Origin: an uncultured Oscillospiraceae bacterium
GTDB taxonomy: Bacteria > Bacillota > Clostridia > Oscillospirales > Oscillospiraceae
Length of the DNA stretch: 64,000 bases
Direction: 5' to 3'
NCBI GenBank assembly: GCA_934613505.1
Contig: CAKTTB010000011.1
Location: forward strand, 1-64,000
Shown one piece after another: positions 55,102-63,108 of the stretch. A model generated the notes under the pieces. It saw nothing but the letters and a program-made list of their open reading frames with translations. It did not search any database and was not told the origin of the DNA. The translations under genes were made by a program, and so were the position numbers. Each line of letters opens with the position of its first letter. Position 1 is the stretch's first letter.

Positions 55102-56424
55102 TTAATACCAGAACTCTTCGCTCTGCCAGCGGGCCGTGACGGTCAGGTTCTGCCAGACGGTCATGTCCGCGGTCAGCTCCTCGCCGTCCGAAGTGTACCA
55201 GCCGGCAAATACGTCGCCGTCGTCGCATTCCGCGGTGAAGAACGGATTGCAGGTACTGCCGGTCTCATAGAACGCGATATCGCGCTCGCAGCTGCCCTTG
55301 TCGGAGGTGAATTTCACCCAGCAGAAGCCGCTGTCGGAGCCGGAATAATCGCCGTAGAGGAAGACGTTAATCTCCGCAATGCGGCGGGAGACAAGGCCGT
55401 TATGGATGCTGGTCACGCCGTTTTCCTTGACGTGGCACCAGATGCCGATGGCAGAGGCGATCTCGTTATTCGTGTAATTGCCGGACTGCAGGAGCTTCGA
55501 CAGGCGCGTGTCCTTCATCCAGCCGGCACCGATGTTGTAGGTCAGGCTGATGAGGGCGTCATACTGGTTGTCCGTCAGTGTCAGATTGCTGTCCTGCAGG
55601 AATTTGTCCAGCGAGGTCTCAAACTTCTGCAGCATTTCGCGCAGCAGGATATCGGCCTGCGCCTCGGTGATGCCGTTCGGGTACTCGTCCTTCGTGCAGG
55701 CGCTGCCGTAGCCGATGGAATACTGGGCATAGTCCCAGTAGGCCGTGGCGCGGAAGCCCTCCTTCTGCTTGAGCAGGGCGATCAGCTGCTCGCTGGTGCG
55801 GAGATGGATCTCCTCCGGTGTGATATCCGGGTCGACCGGCTGTACCGGCTCGCGGCTGTTATAAATTCTATGTACGATGGCGGCGATCTCCGCGCGCGTC
55901 ACAGACGCGCCGGGACGGAACGTCCTATCCGGATAACCGCCGACGATCCCGGCGGCGTAAAGCGCCTCGACGTAGCTGCTGTCGGTATCGGTAAACGTAC
56001 CGGTCACGCCGTCCGCCGTCAGGCCAAGGGCGTTGGCCGCCAGCTTGGCGACAAGGCCGCGCGTCATGGGAACGTCCAGATCGGAAATATCCTCATAGCG
56101 CGTCAGAAAGCCCTGATCGATGGCGAAATTCAGATATCCTCTTGCCCAGTGAGACGAGACCTGCTCCGGCTCGGGATAGCCGGACGCCAGCAGGATCATC
56201 TTGAGTGCTTCGCCGGTGGTGACATTTTTGGACGGACGGTAGGTCCCGTCGGGATAGCCGCCGATGACGCCGGAGTCTGTCAGCGCCATCACATCCTCAT
56301 AAAACCAGCTGTCATACGGGACGTCGGAAAACATCTCCCCCTCTGCGCGGACAAGCAGGGTGCCTGTCAGCAGGATCAAACATGCCGTGAGGATCCACAG
56401 AAGCCTTCGCATTCCGGATCTCAT
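55102..56424 (-). CDS. secreted SLH-anchored GH24 lysozyme
   Basis: 440 residues from ATG 56424 (AAAGGAGCGTGACGGT). Signal peptide (LLWILTACLILLTGTLLVRAEG), then three SLH domains (about 30-205; SWFYEDVMALTDSGVIGGYPDG is typical). A GH24 phage-lysozyme domain follows (about 225-345), with KEGFRATAYWDYAQYSIGYGSA containing the catalytic Glu, and DNQYDALISLTYNIGAGWM. It ends with a degenerate InlB-like unit (VFAGWYTSDGEEL ... VTARWQ). SLH domains here precede the enzyme. Likely acts in wall turnover at the cell surface. Confidence 0.88.
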   Translation of the reverse strand: MRSGMRRLLWILTACLILLTGTLLVRAEGEMFSDVPYDSWFYEDVMALTDSGVIGGYPDGTYRPSKNVTTGEALKMILLASGYPEPEQVSSHWARGYLNFAIDQGFLTRYEDISDLDVPMTRGLVAKLAANALGLTADGVTGTFTDTDSSYVEALYAAGIVGGYPDRTFRPGASVTRAEIAAIVHRIYNSREPVQPVDPDITPEEIHLRTSEQLIALLKQKEGFRATAYWDYAQYSIGYGSACTKDEYPNGITEAQADILLREMLQKFETSLDKFLQDSNLTLTDNQYDALISLTYNIGAGWMKDTRLSKLLQSGNYTNNEIASAIGIWCHVKENGVTSIHNGLVSRRIAEINVFLYGDYSGSDSGFCWVKFTSDKGSCERDIAFYETGSTCNPFFTAECDDGDVFAGWYTSDGEELTADMTVWQNLTVTARWQSEEFWY

Positions 56425-56459
56425 ACCGTCACGCTCCTTTCAAATCTTGAATCACACGT

Positions 56460-56488
56460 ATTGTATCAGATTTGATTACAAATTGCAA
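56460..56488 (-). promoter_or_regulatory. promoter of the SLH-lysozyme gene
   Basis: Minus strand: TTGCAA (56488-56483), 17-base spacer, TACAAT (56465-56460). Confidence 0.75.
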
Positions 56489-56511
56489 CCTTTTGATACC
56501 GCACGCCCTGT

Positions 56512-57414
56512 TCAGCGCTCCAGCCAGTCCAGAATGTCCTGATAGACCTCGGCCTTGTTGCGTTCGTTGAGCATTTCGTGGCGGCCTTCCGGATAGAGCT
56601 TGATGGTGATATCCTTCATGCCGCTGCGCTTGAATGCGTCGATGCAGCGCAGGACGCCCTTGGCCATGTTGCCGACGGGATCCTTGCAGCCGGAGACGAA
56701 GAGGACGGGCAGCTGCTTGTTCATATTTTCCAGATTCTCCGTCTGCTCGTTCATGCGCACACCGGTCAGCAGGTCGCGCGCAAGACCGACCGTTGCGTCA
56801 AAGCCGCAGTACGGATCGGCGTCATAGGCCGCGACGACGGCTTCGTCAGAGCAGATCCATGCGTTCGGCGACGAGACCGGCTCAAACGCGCGGTTATAGC
56901 TGCCGAACATCAGCTTGGTGACAAGCGGGCTGACGTTCGTCTCGCCGACGCGCTTTTCTTCCATCCGGCATACGAGAAGGCCGAGCCGGACCTTCATGGG
57001 ATCTTCCCAGCCAGTGCCGGAGATAACGGCCTTGTCCGCCGCATCCGGATACGTGTACAGATACGTCCGCAGCAGGAACGAGCCCATGCTGTGACCGAGG
57101 AAGTAATACGGAAGCTCCGGATACTGCTTCTGCATCTCATCGTGCAGCCGCTTTTCATCCTCCACGGCCGACAGCCAGCCGCCGCGGAAATAGCCCTTTA
57201 CGCCGCTGCCGATGGAGCCGCCGTGACCCATGTGATCGTCCGCAGCGACGACATAGCCGTGGGCGGTCAGGAAGTTTGCAAAATCGTCATAGCGGGCGAT
57301 ATGCTCCGCGATGCCGTGGATGAGCTGCACCACCGCTTTGGGCTGCACATCCGGCTTCCAGGCGGCACAGTGCAGGCGGCCGCCGCCGCAGGAATCGAGG
57401 TAAAATTCTTCCAT
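56512..57414 (-). CDS. alpha/beta hydrolase, monoacylglycerol lipase-like (serine aminopeptidase S33 type)
   Basis: 300 residues from ATG 57414 (AAAGGAGAACATCTC), which decides the start against the longer frame. Oxyanion region LIHGIAEHIARYDDFA, lid-side motif DHMGHG, nucleophile GHSMGS, acid in VSGCKDPVG, and His in PEGRHEMLNE. This is the classic monoglyceride/lysophospholipase group. No signal peptide, so cytoplasmic. Natural substrate unknown. Confidence 0.9.
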   Translation of the reverse strand: MEEFYLDSCGGGRLHCAAWKPDVQPKAVVQLIHGIAEHIARYDDFANFLTAHGYVVAADDHMGHGGSIGSGVKGYFRGGWLSAVEDEKRLHDEMQKQYPELPYYFLGHSMGSFLLRTYLYTYPDAADKAVISGTGWEDPMKVRLGLLVCRMEEKRVGETNVSPLVTKLMFGSYNRAFEPVSSPNAWICSDEAVVAAYDADPYCGFDATVGLARDLLTGVRMNEQTENLENMNKQLPVLFVSGCKDPVGNMAKGVLRCIDAFKRSGMKDITIKLYPEGRHEMLNERNKAEVYQDILDWLER

Positions 57415-57498
57415 GAGATGTTCTCCTTTCAAAAAGTCCGATTTATTGTACAACAACTTCTGTATGATAGCCTCAGAAAACAAAAGGAGGCCGTTATC

Positions 57499-57702
57499 AT
57501 GCGTACTGAATCTGTCATTGAGCTGTATCCCTATCTGCAGCGTTCCCACGAGGAGGCCGCTCCATCCGCGGCGATCCGCGGAGATTTCTGGCGCACAGAG
57601 CGCCGCTGCCGCAGGCTCGTGGCCGGCGTGGAGGCGGCTGTGACCGTCTGCATCGGGGCAGGCTTTCTGGTGTGTCTGGGGCTGGTCATCAGCATGCTGT
57701 GA
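57499..57702 (+). CDS. small single-span membrane protein
   Basis: 67 residues from ATG 57499 with AAAGGAGG at normal spacing. Soluble N-terminal 40 residues (SVIELYPYLQRSHEEAAPS, then basic RTERRCRRLV) precede one C-terminal transmembrane helix. Divergent from the hydrolase and convergent with the next gene (4-base gap). No family recognised. Confidence 0.55.
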   Translation: MRTESVIELYPYLQRSHEEAAPSAAIRGDFWRTERRCRRLVAGVEAAVTVCIGAGFLVCLGLVISML

Positions 57703-57706
57703 GATC

Positions 57707-58882
57707 TCAGACCCGCTCGATCGTGCCGTCGGTGTGCAGGAGGTATTCTGTGCAGGGCGTGCAGCCTGCAAGCGCGCAGTTGCTGCCGTCCGCGCCCAGC
57801 ATCTCAAAGACGATCGCGTCGCCTGGACGGATCTCCGGCAGCACCTGCCGGAGGATCGTGCCGGACTGCACCGGCCCGCAGGCCGTCAGCTGCTGCAGAA
57901 GGCTGCGCCGGTTCTCGGCCAGCGGCACGTGCGCGGCGTGATACGCGCCGCTTTTCGTCAGGCGCAGGCACTGCGCCTGCTGCACGTCGAGAAGCACGAG
58001 CGGCGGCGTCATCGGCTTGACGGTTGCCGCGCGGGTGATCAGAACGCCGCTGGCTGCGGCGAGGTACCGCCCCGGGCTCATCCGCAGCTGCATGCCGCGA
58101 AGCGGCTCCGGTAGTGTGTCCCAGATCCTGCGGAGCGCCTGCGCGCAGTCCGCCATATCGGGAGCCGGATAGCCCGGCCGGTAGCTGACGCCGAAGCCGC
58201 TGCCAAGATCGATCGCAGCCGCTGCGATGCCGGTCTTCTGCAGAAGCTCGGCCGCGCAGGACGCGAGCGTCTGTGCAATGGCGGGATAGAGCCGCCCGTC
58301 CATGCACAGATCGCCGGTCTGCATGCCAAGCCCCAGCACCTTCGCCCCGTAGGTGTGCAGGCGGCGCGCCGTCTGGAGCAGCGAAGGCCGGTCCATGCCG
58401 GAGATCAGCTCCGGGAGACCTGTGACCGCGCGGCCATCATAGCGCAATGGGCCATCCGGCCGCAGCAGGAGGACTGCCCGCTCCGGCGGACGTTCCGGCA
58501 GCACGTGGACATCGTCCAGCACGAAGACGGCGCCCAGCGTATGCGCCAGCTGCTCCGCCTCTGCGTCCGGCAGGGCGGGCAGATAACGCAGGCGGCTGCC
58601 GGAAAAGCCGCAGACGGCAGCCAGCCGAAGCTCCTCCGCCGTCTGGCACACGGCGCCGCAGCCGACACTGCACAGAAGACGCAGGATGGCCGGGTTCCGA
58701 TTCATTCGGACCGGGAACAGCGGCAGAAAGCCCGGCTCCCATGCAAAATACGCAAAAAGAGTCCGCGCAGTCTGCACAAGACTCTTTTCGTCATACAAAA
58801 ACAGCGGTGTGGGTGTCCAGCCCAGAAAGGCGGCCAGCTTTCTGGCCGGCAGGAATGCGGACGCCGCGCCTGTTTCCTTCAC
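57707..58882 (-). CDS. degenerate diaminopimelate/ornithine decarboxylase-fold protein (PLP lysine replaced)
   Basis: 391 residues, length and order as in LysA (alanine-racemase-type barrel, then beta domain). Sequence landmarks align well: TPLFLYDEKSL, then VRMNRNPAILRLLCSVGCG, where active enzymes have (V/Y)KANxNPAVL, so the PLP lysine is Arg. Also LDLGSGFG (DIGGGFG) near 215 and PGRYLAAASGV. The Cys-Glu pair expected in GPxCExxD reads GPVQSGT. It is therefore probably not a decarboxylase. It could be a sensor, a PLP-free scaffold, or decaying. It starts 7 bases after the coaX stop. Confidence 0.75.
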   Translation of the reverse strand: MKETGAASAFLPARKLAAFLGWTPTPLFLYDEKSLVQTARTLFAYFAWEPGFLPLFPVRMNRNPAILRLLCSVGCGAVCQTAEELRLAAVCGFSGSRLRYLPALPDAEAEQLAHTLGAVFVLDDVHVLPERPPERAVLLLRPDGPLRYDGRAVTGLPELISGMDRPSLLQTARRLHTYGAKVLGLGMQTGDLCMDGRLYPAIAQTLASCAAELLQKTGIAAAAIDLGSGFGVSYRPGYPAPDMADCAQALRRIWDTLPEPLRGMQLRMSPGRYLAAASGVLITRAATVKPMTPPLVLLDVQQAQCLRLTKSGAYHAAHVPLAENRRSLLQQLTACGPVQSGTILRQVLPEIRPGDAIVFEMLGADGSNCALAGCTPCTEYLLHTDGTIERV

Positions 58883-58889
58883 CGTCTGT

Positions 58890-59663
58890 TCACTTCTCTT
58901 TCCGGTTATTTTCGTAGAGGATGGCGAGGCCCTTCAGAAGAAGGTTGCGGTCATAGGCGATCTCGTGGCGGCACATCGGCAGAACGAAGCGCGCAATGCC
59001 GCCCGTGGCGACGACGGTCGCCGACCCGCCCAGCTCCTCTTCCATGCGGGCGATCATCCCGTCGACCATGCAGGCCGAGCCGAGCATGACGCCGCTGCGC
59101 ATGGCGTCGACGGTATTTTTAGCGATGGCATGCTTCGGCGCCTCCAGACTGATGGCGGGCAGCTGCGCGGTGCGCGTGCTGAGCGACTCCGCCGAGAGCT
59201 TCGGACCGGGGCTGATACAGCCGCCGACGTAGGTGCCGGTCTTGTCGATCGCAGTCATGGTGGTTGCCGTCCCCATGTCGACAATGATGAGGGGCGGCGT
59301 GAAGCGGCTGAGCGCCGCGACGGCGGCGACGATCAGGTCGCTGCCGATCTGCGCCGGATTTTCCATCTGGATATTAAGGCCTGTTTTGATGCCGGGGCCG
59401 ACGACGAGCGGCGTCTTGCCGGTCAGCTTCCGCACGGCCGTCTTGCAGGAATTGAGGACCGGCGGCACGACGGAGGAGATGATCACGCCCTCAATGGCGG
59501 GAAGCTCCACCTCGTACAGGTTCAGCAGGTTCTTCAACTCGACGCAGTACTGGTCGGATGTTTTCAGAAGATCCGTCGCCATGCGCGCCTCGACGAGAAT
59601 GCGCGTCCCCTCCATACAGCCAAGGACGATGTTGGTATTGCCGATATCGATCGCTAAGATCAT
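58890..59663 (-). CDS. coaX: type III pantothenate kinase
   Basis: 257 residues. First step of CoA synthesis (pantothenate to 4'-phosphopantothenate). ASKHA fold with LAIDIGNTNIVLG, GSDLIVAAVAAL, the IIVDMGTATTMTAID phosphate motif and GGCISPGPKLSAESL. Type III enzymes are not inhibited by CoA. Middle gene of a phosphoesterase-coaX-LysA-like run. Confidence 0.95.
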   Translation of the reverse strand: MILAIDIGNTNIVLGCMEGTRILVEARMATDLLKTSDQYCVELKNLLNLYEVELPAIEGVIISSVVPPVLNSCKTAVRKLTGKTPLVVGPGIKTGLNIQMENPAQIGSDLIVAAVAALSRFTPPLIIVDMGTATTMTAIDKTGTYVGGCISPGPKLSAESLSTRTAQLPAISLEAPKHAIAKNTVDAMRSGVMLGSACMVDGMIARMEEELGGSATVVATGGIARFVLPMCRHEIAYDRNLLLKGLAILYENNRKEK

Positions 59664-59678
59664 GGTATTCCTCCCATG

Positions 59679-60149
59679 TTATTCTATATCCGTTTCCAGG
59701 CGGCAGGAGAAGCTGCCGTTTTTCAGCTCCACGACCGCATAGCTGCTGCGGCCAAAGCGGCCCGCCGCGCCGGGGTTCAGGAGCGTGACGCCGTTCCGCT
59801 CTTCCAGCAGCGCCTGATGGGTATGGCCGAAGAGGGCCAGCTGCGCGCCCATGTCCTTCGCCGCGGCGGCGAGCGTATCCAGCCCGGACTTGACGCCGAA
59901 CAGGTGGCCATGCGTCAGGAAGACGCGCACGCCGTCAAATTCCAGCGTCAGCGACGGCGGGACCGTCGGCGCGTAGTCGCAGTTGCCGGGGACGTAATAA
60001 AAATCCGGCCCCTGAAAGGCGAAGGACAGATCCTCCGCGTCGGACAGATGATCGCCCAGATGCACCACGGCGTCTGGCGATTCTTTTTCAATTGCCTCAT
60101 ACGCAAAGCCGAGGCTCCGGTGCGTATCCGACAAAACAAGCAGCTTCAT
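59679..60149 (-). CDS. YfcE/MJ0936-type metallophosphoesterase
   Basis: 156 residues from ATG 60149. Metal motifs: LVLSDTHRS, HLGDHLSDAE, VPGNCDY, THGHLFG and FGHTHQALLEE, ending in LLNPGAAGRFG. Small calcineurin-like phosphodiesterase fold; physiological substrate unknown. It precedes coaX by 15 bases. Confidence 0.93.
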   Translation of the reverse strand: MKLLVLSDTHRSLGFAYEAIEKESPDAVVHLGDHLSDAEDLSFAFQGPDFYYVPGNCDYAPTVPPSLTLEFDGVRVFLTHGHLFGVKSGLDTLAAAAKDMGAQLALFGHTHQALLEERNGVTLLNPGAAGRFGRSSYAVVELKNGSFSCRLETDIE

Positions 60150-60219
60150 ACAGGTCACTTTCCATGCGCCGCGCGCATATACTGTAACAAAAATCAAGCA
60201 CTGAGACAGGGGGCATTCT

Positions 60220-60456
60220 ATGAACGCTTCATCTCCGGGCCAGACGCCCGGTCCCGATCCTGCACAGCTCCGCCGCATCCTCGGCTCTGAGGCCGGGCAG
60301 CAGCTGCTGCGGCTTCTCGCGTCCGGCAATGGAGAGCGGCTGCGGCAGGCGGCAGCCGCGATCAAAGCCGGTGATCAGGCGCAGGCCTATGCGCTCCTGC
60401 AGCCCATTCTGGACACGGAGCAGGCACAGGCGCTGCTGCGGCAGCTCCATGGATGA
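60220..60456 (+). CDS. small helical protein, first gene of an uncharacterised three-gene cluster
   Basis: 78 residues, ATG after GACAGGGGGCATTCT. N-terminal Pro/Gly tail, then two helices rich in Ala/Leu/Gln (RRILGSEAGQQLLRLLASG; AYALLQPILDTEQAQALLRQL). Overlaps the next gene by 8 bases. No known function. Confidence 0.65.
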   Translation: MNASSPGQTPGPDPAQLRRILGSEAGQQLLRLLASGNGERLRQAAAAIKAGDQAQAYALLQPILDTEQAQALLRQLHG

Positions 60457-60829
60457 GCTGGAGCGCGCGCTGCGCGCCGTCTTATCCGATCCGGGGCAGA
60501 TGGAGCAGCTGCGGTCGCTGGCGGGGGCTCTGGGGCTTTCGCCGCCGGAGGAGGCGCAGCCGGTACCGGAAGCGCCCGCTGCTCCGCCTTCCGCGCCCGT
60601 CTTTGCCGCGCAGCCGCCCACGCCGCCGGAACCGGCGGCCGCCCTTCTGCGGCAGGCCGGGTGGATGGACAAACGGCAGGAAAATCTGCTGCTCGCCATC
60701 AAGCCGTTCCTGCGCAAGGACCGGCAGGAAAAGGTTGAACGCGCCCTGCACGCGGCAAGGCTGGCAAGCCTCGCCAGTCTGGCGCTGAAATCCCGGCAGG
60801 AGCCGCCTGGATCAAAGGAGAAGCCATGA
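60449..60829 (+). CDS. conserved clostridial protein of unknown function, second gene of the cluster
   Basis: 126 residues from ATG 60449. An N-terminal helix (DELERALRAVLSDPGQMEQLRSLAGALG) and a C-terminal helical domain (RQENLLLAIKPFLRKDRQEKVERALHAARLASLASLALKS) are joined by a Pro/Ala linker. I recall the combination of an N-terminal LSDPxxMxQL segment with a C-terminal LRPFLRxERxxKxDRAxxxARL domain from other Clostridia, beside the same small membrane protein. Function unknown. Confidence 0.7.
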   Translation: MDELERALRAVLSDPGQMEQLRSLAGALGLSPPEEAQPVPEAPAAPPSAPVFAAQPPTPPEPAAALLRQAGWMDKRQENLLLAIKPFLRKDRQEKVERALHAARLASLASLALKSRQEPPGSKEKP

Positions 60830-61143
60830 TGTATAACCGTTATGTTCCGGACGCCGCCGGCGTCTATCGGCAGACCACTGTGGAGACGGTGCCGGATATC
60901 CCGGACACACCGCCGCAGCCGCCTGTACAGCCGGCCGCGCCTCCCCTTCCGCCTCCGCCGCCGGCTTTGGCGGCGGAACCGGGCCGCAGATCGCTCTCCG
61001 GTCTTCTCGAGCGGTTTCTGCCGCGCGGGATGGACACGGGAGATCTGCTGGTCCTGCTGATTTTGATCCTGCTCGCCGTGGACGGTGAGGAAGAGGATTC
61101 GCTGTCCGTCATTCTGACGATCGCAGCGTTTTTACTGTCGTGA
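60826..61143 (+). CDS. small membrane protein, third gene of the cluster
   Basis: 105 residues; the ATG overlaps the previous stop. N-terminal half is disordered and proline-rich (PPLPPPPPALA), followed by LLERFLPRGMDTGDLLVLLILILLAVDGEEEDSLSVILTIAAFLLS: two short hydrophobic segments around an acidic turn. The stop directly abuts the stop of the convergent gene, with no terminator between. Confidence 0.65.
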   Translation: MMYNRYVPDAAGVYRQTTVETVPDIPDTPPQPPVQPAAPPLPPPPPALAAEPGRRSLSGLLERFLPRGMDTGDLLVLLILILLAVDGEEEDSLSVILTIAAFLLS

Positions 61144-61896
61144 TCAGGTGAACGGCGATGTGCCGTCCGGCAGGACGAAGACATCCTGGAACGCTTCATC
61201 GCCGGCGGCCAAAATCTCAAGGCCGGTCTGCAGCGCATCGTAGACGATCTCGTCCTGCAGCTTCATGATGCCCTCGGTCAGAAGGCCGTAATCGAGGCTG
61301 ATCCAGTATTCGCGGCGGACGGTGTCCTCCTCCGCGGCGACGAAGATCTGCTGGCCGGAGTCATAGCGGTCGTCGGTGATAAACTCGCCGTCCGTGATGC
61401 TCAGCGGCGGAAGAATGTCGATCTGCTCATAGGTCAGGATGCCGATCAGATCGTCCATCGTCATATCCTCCGTGACCGGCAGCTGCCGGACCGAAGGGTC
61501 AGACGCGTACCAGACATAGCGCGTCTGGCCGTCCGTCAGAATATGCCGTTCCCGGCTGCCGCTGCGCAGGATCGCGCTGATCATATGATCCGACACCCAC
61601 AGCTCGACCTCACTGTCCTGCCCGACGCCGTTCAGACGGCGGGTGACGGTATAGGTCTGGTGGTAGTACTGCGGGCGGTGCAGGCTGCGCACGATGCTCT
61701 GGACATTCTCGCGGGTGACGTCCAGCAGTGCAGCCTCCGGCTGGTCGGGCGGCTGTTCGCCTGTCTGCGCGCTCTGCGCGGCGTCCGGCAGGACGATCGA
61801 CTCGCGCTGGTTCTGCCGGAGATTTCCGAGAAACAGCCCCGTGATCAGGCCGATGACGACAAGCGTCGCCAGCACGAACAGCAGAAGCGTGCGCAT
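61144..61896 (-). CDS. membrane-anchored extracytoplasmic protein of unknown function
   Basis: 250 residues. N-terminal transmembrane/signal segment RTLLLFVLATLVVIGLITGLFLG, then a Gln/Pro/Asp linker and a beta-rich domain (TYTVTRRLNGVGQDSEVELWVSDHMISAILRS; RHILTDGQTRYVWY). The overall look is like the MucB/RseB or LolA-like lipoprotein-domain group, but that is weak. The ribosome site is poor (GGAG about 18 bases upstream), so the true start may differ. Confidence 0.6.
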   Translation of the reverse strand: MRTLLLFVLATLVVIGLITGLFLGNLRQNQRESIVLPDAAQSAQTGEQPPDQPEAALLDVTRENVQSIVRSLHRPQYYHQTYTVTRRLNGVGQDSEVELWVSDHMISAILRSGSRERHILTDGQTRYVWYASDPSVRQLPVTEDMTMDDLIGILTYEQIDILPPLSITDGEFITDDRYDSGQQIFVAAEEDTVRREYWISLDYGLLTEGIMKLQDEIVYDALQTGLEILAAGDEAFQDVFVLPDGTSPFT

Positions 61897-61959
61897 ATTT
61901 TTCCGGTTCTGCTCCGTTGTCCGTCACCGTCCTTTCCGGAAGCATTCTGAAAAGAGCAA

Positions 61960-63108
61960 TTATGCCATAAAGTCAGCAGGCTTCTGCTCCGTGCGGCCGA
62001 AATGCCACAAGATCGCCTGCACGATGCGTTCGCTTGCATGGCCGTCGCCGTAGGGGTTGACGGCCTTTGCCATACCCGCGTAGGCCGCCGGATCGTCCAG
62101 CAGCTCGTTTGCGAGTCTTACGATCTCTTCTTTTTCCACGCCGGCGAGCTTCGCCGTCCCGGCGGCGATGGCCTCGGGGCGCTCGGTCTCGCGGCGCATG
62201 ACGAGGACCGGCTTGCCAAGAGCCGGCGCCTCCTCCTGCAATCCGCCGGAGTCGGTCATGACCATGTAGCAGCGGGCAATGAGGTTGTGCATTTCCTCCA
62301 CGTCCACGGGGTCGATCAGATGGATCCGGTCGTGGCCGCCGAGCAGCGGGAAGACGCAGTCGCGCACGACGGGGCTGAGGTGAACGGGATAGACGACCTC
62401 GACATCAGGGTGCGTATCCACGACCTCCAGAATGGCGTGCATGATGTCTTCCATGGGTTTGCCGTAGTTTTCCCGCCGGTGGCAGGTGACGGCGATGATG
62501 CGCCGGTTCTTGAAATCCAGCTCGTTGAGAAGCGCCGTCGGGAAGGTGAAATCGTCCTTCACCGTGTAGCGCATGGCGTCGATGGCCGTATTGCCGGTGA
62601 TGAAGATATCGCCCATGATGGACTCGCGGCGGAGATTGTCCGCGTTGGCCTTCGTCGGTGAGAAATGCAGATCGGCGATATCGCCGACGAGCGTGCGGTT
62701 CATCTCCTCGGGGAAGGGCGAGTATTTATCCCACGTGCGAAGCCCAGCCTCGACATGGCCGACCTTCACCTGATGGTAAAACGCGGCGAGCGCGCCGGCG
62801 AACGTGGTGGACGTGTCGCCGTGGACGAGGACAAGGTCTGGCTTGACGGTATCGAGTACCTCGTCCATGCCGAGAAGGGTCTTCGTCGTGATGGTGGAGA
62901 GCGTCTGGCGCTTTTCCATGATATGAAGATCATAGTCACCCGTCAGGCGGAAGATCTCCATGACGGAATCGAGCATTTCCCGGTGCTGGCCGGTCAGGCA
63001 GACGACGCTTTCGATCTCGTCGTTCGCCTGCAGCGCCTTGACAAGGGGCGCCATTTTGATGGCCTCCGGCCGGGTGCCGAAGACGGACATGACTTTCAGC
63101 TTATTCAT
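61960..63108 (-). CDS. wecB: UDP-N-acetylglucosamine 2-epimerase (non-hydrolysing)
   Basis: 382 residues from ATG 63108 (AGGAGGAACCGC). Converts UDP-GlcNAc to UDP-ManNAc. Motifs: GTRPEAIKMAPL, HGDTSTTFAGALAAF, HVEAGLRTWDKYSPFPEE, CHRRENYG and DSGGLQEEAPALGKPVLVMR.ETERPE. UDP-ManNAc feeds teichoic-acid linkage units or the ManNAc-containing polymer to which SLH domains bind. Overlaps the TagO gene by 8 bases. Confidence 0.96.
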   Translation of the reverse strand: MNKLKVMSVFGTRPEAIKMAPLVKALQANDEIESVVCLTGQHREMLDSVMEIFRLTGDYDLHIMEKRQTLSTITTKTLLGMDEVLDTVKPDLVLVHGDTSTTFAGALAAFYHQVKVGHVEAGLRTWDKYSPFPEEMNRTLVGDIADLHFSPTKANADNLRRESIMGDIFITGNTAIDAMRYTVKDDFTFPTALLNELDFKNRRIIAVTCHRRENYGKPMEDIMHAILEVVDTHPDVEVVYPVHLSPVVRDCVFPLLGGHDRIHLIDPVDVEEMHNLIARCYMVMTDSGGLQEEAPALGKPVLVMRRETERPEAIAAGTAKLAGVEKEEIVRLANELLDDPAAYAGMAKAVNPYGDGHASERIVQAILWHFGRTEQKPADFMA

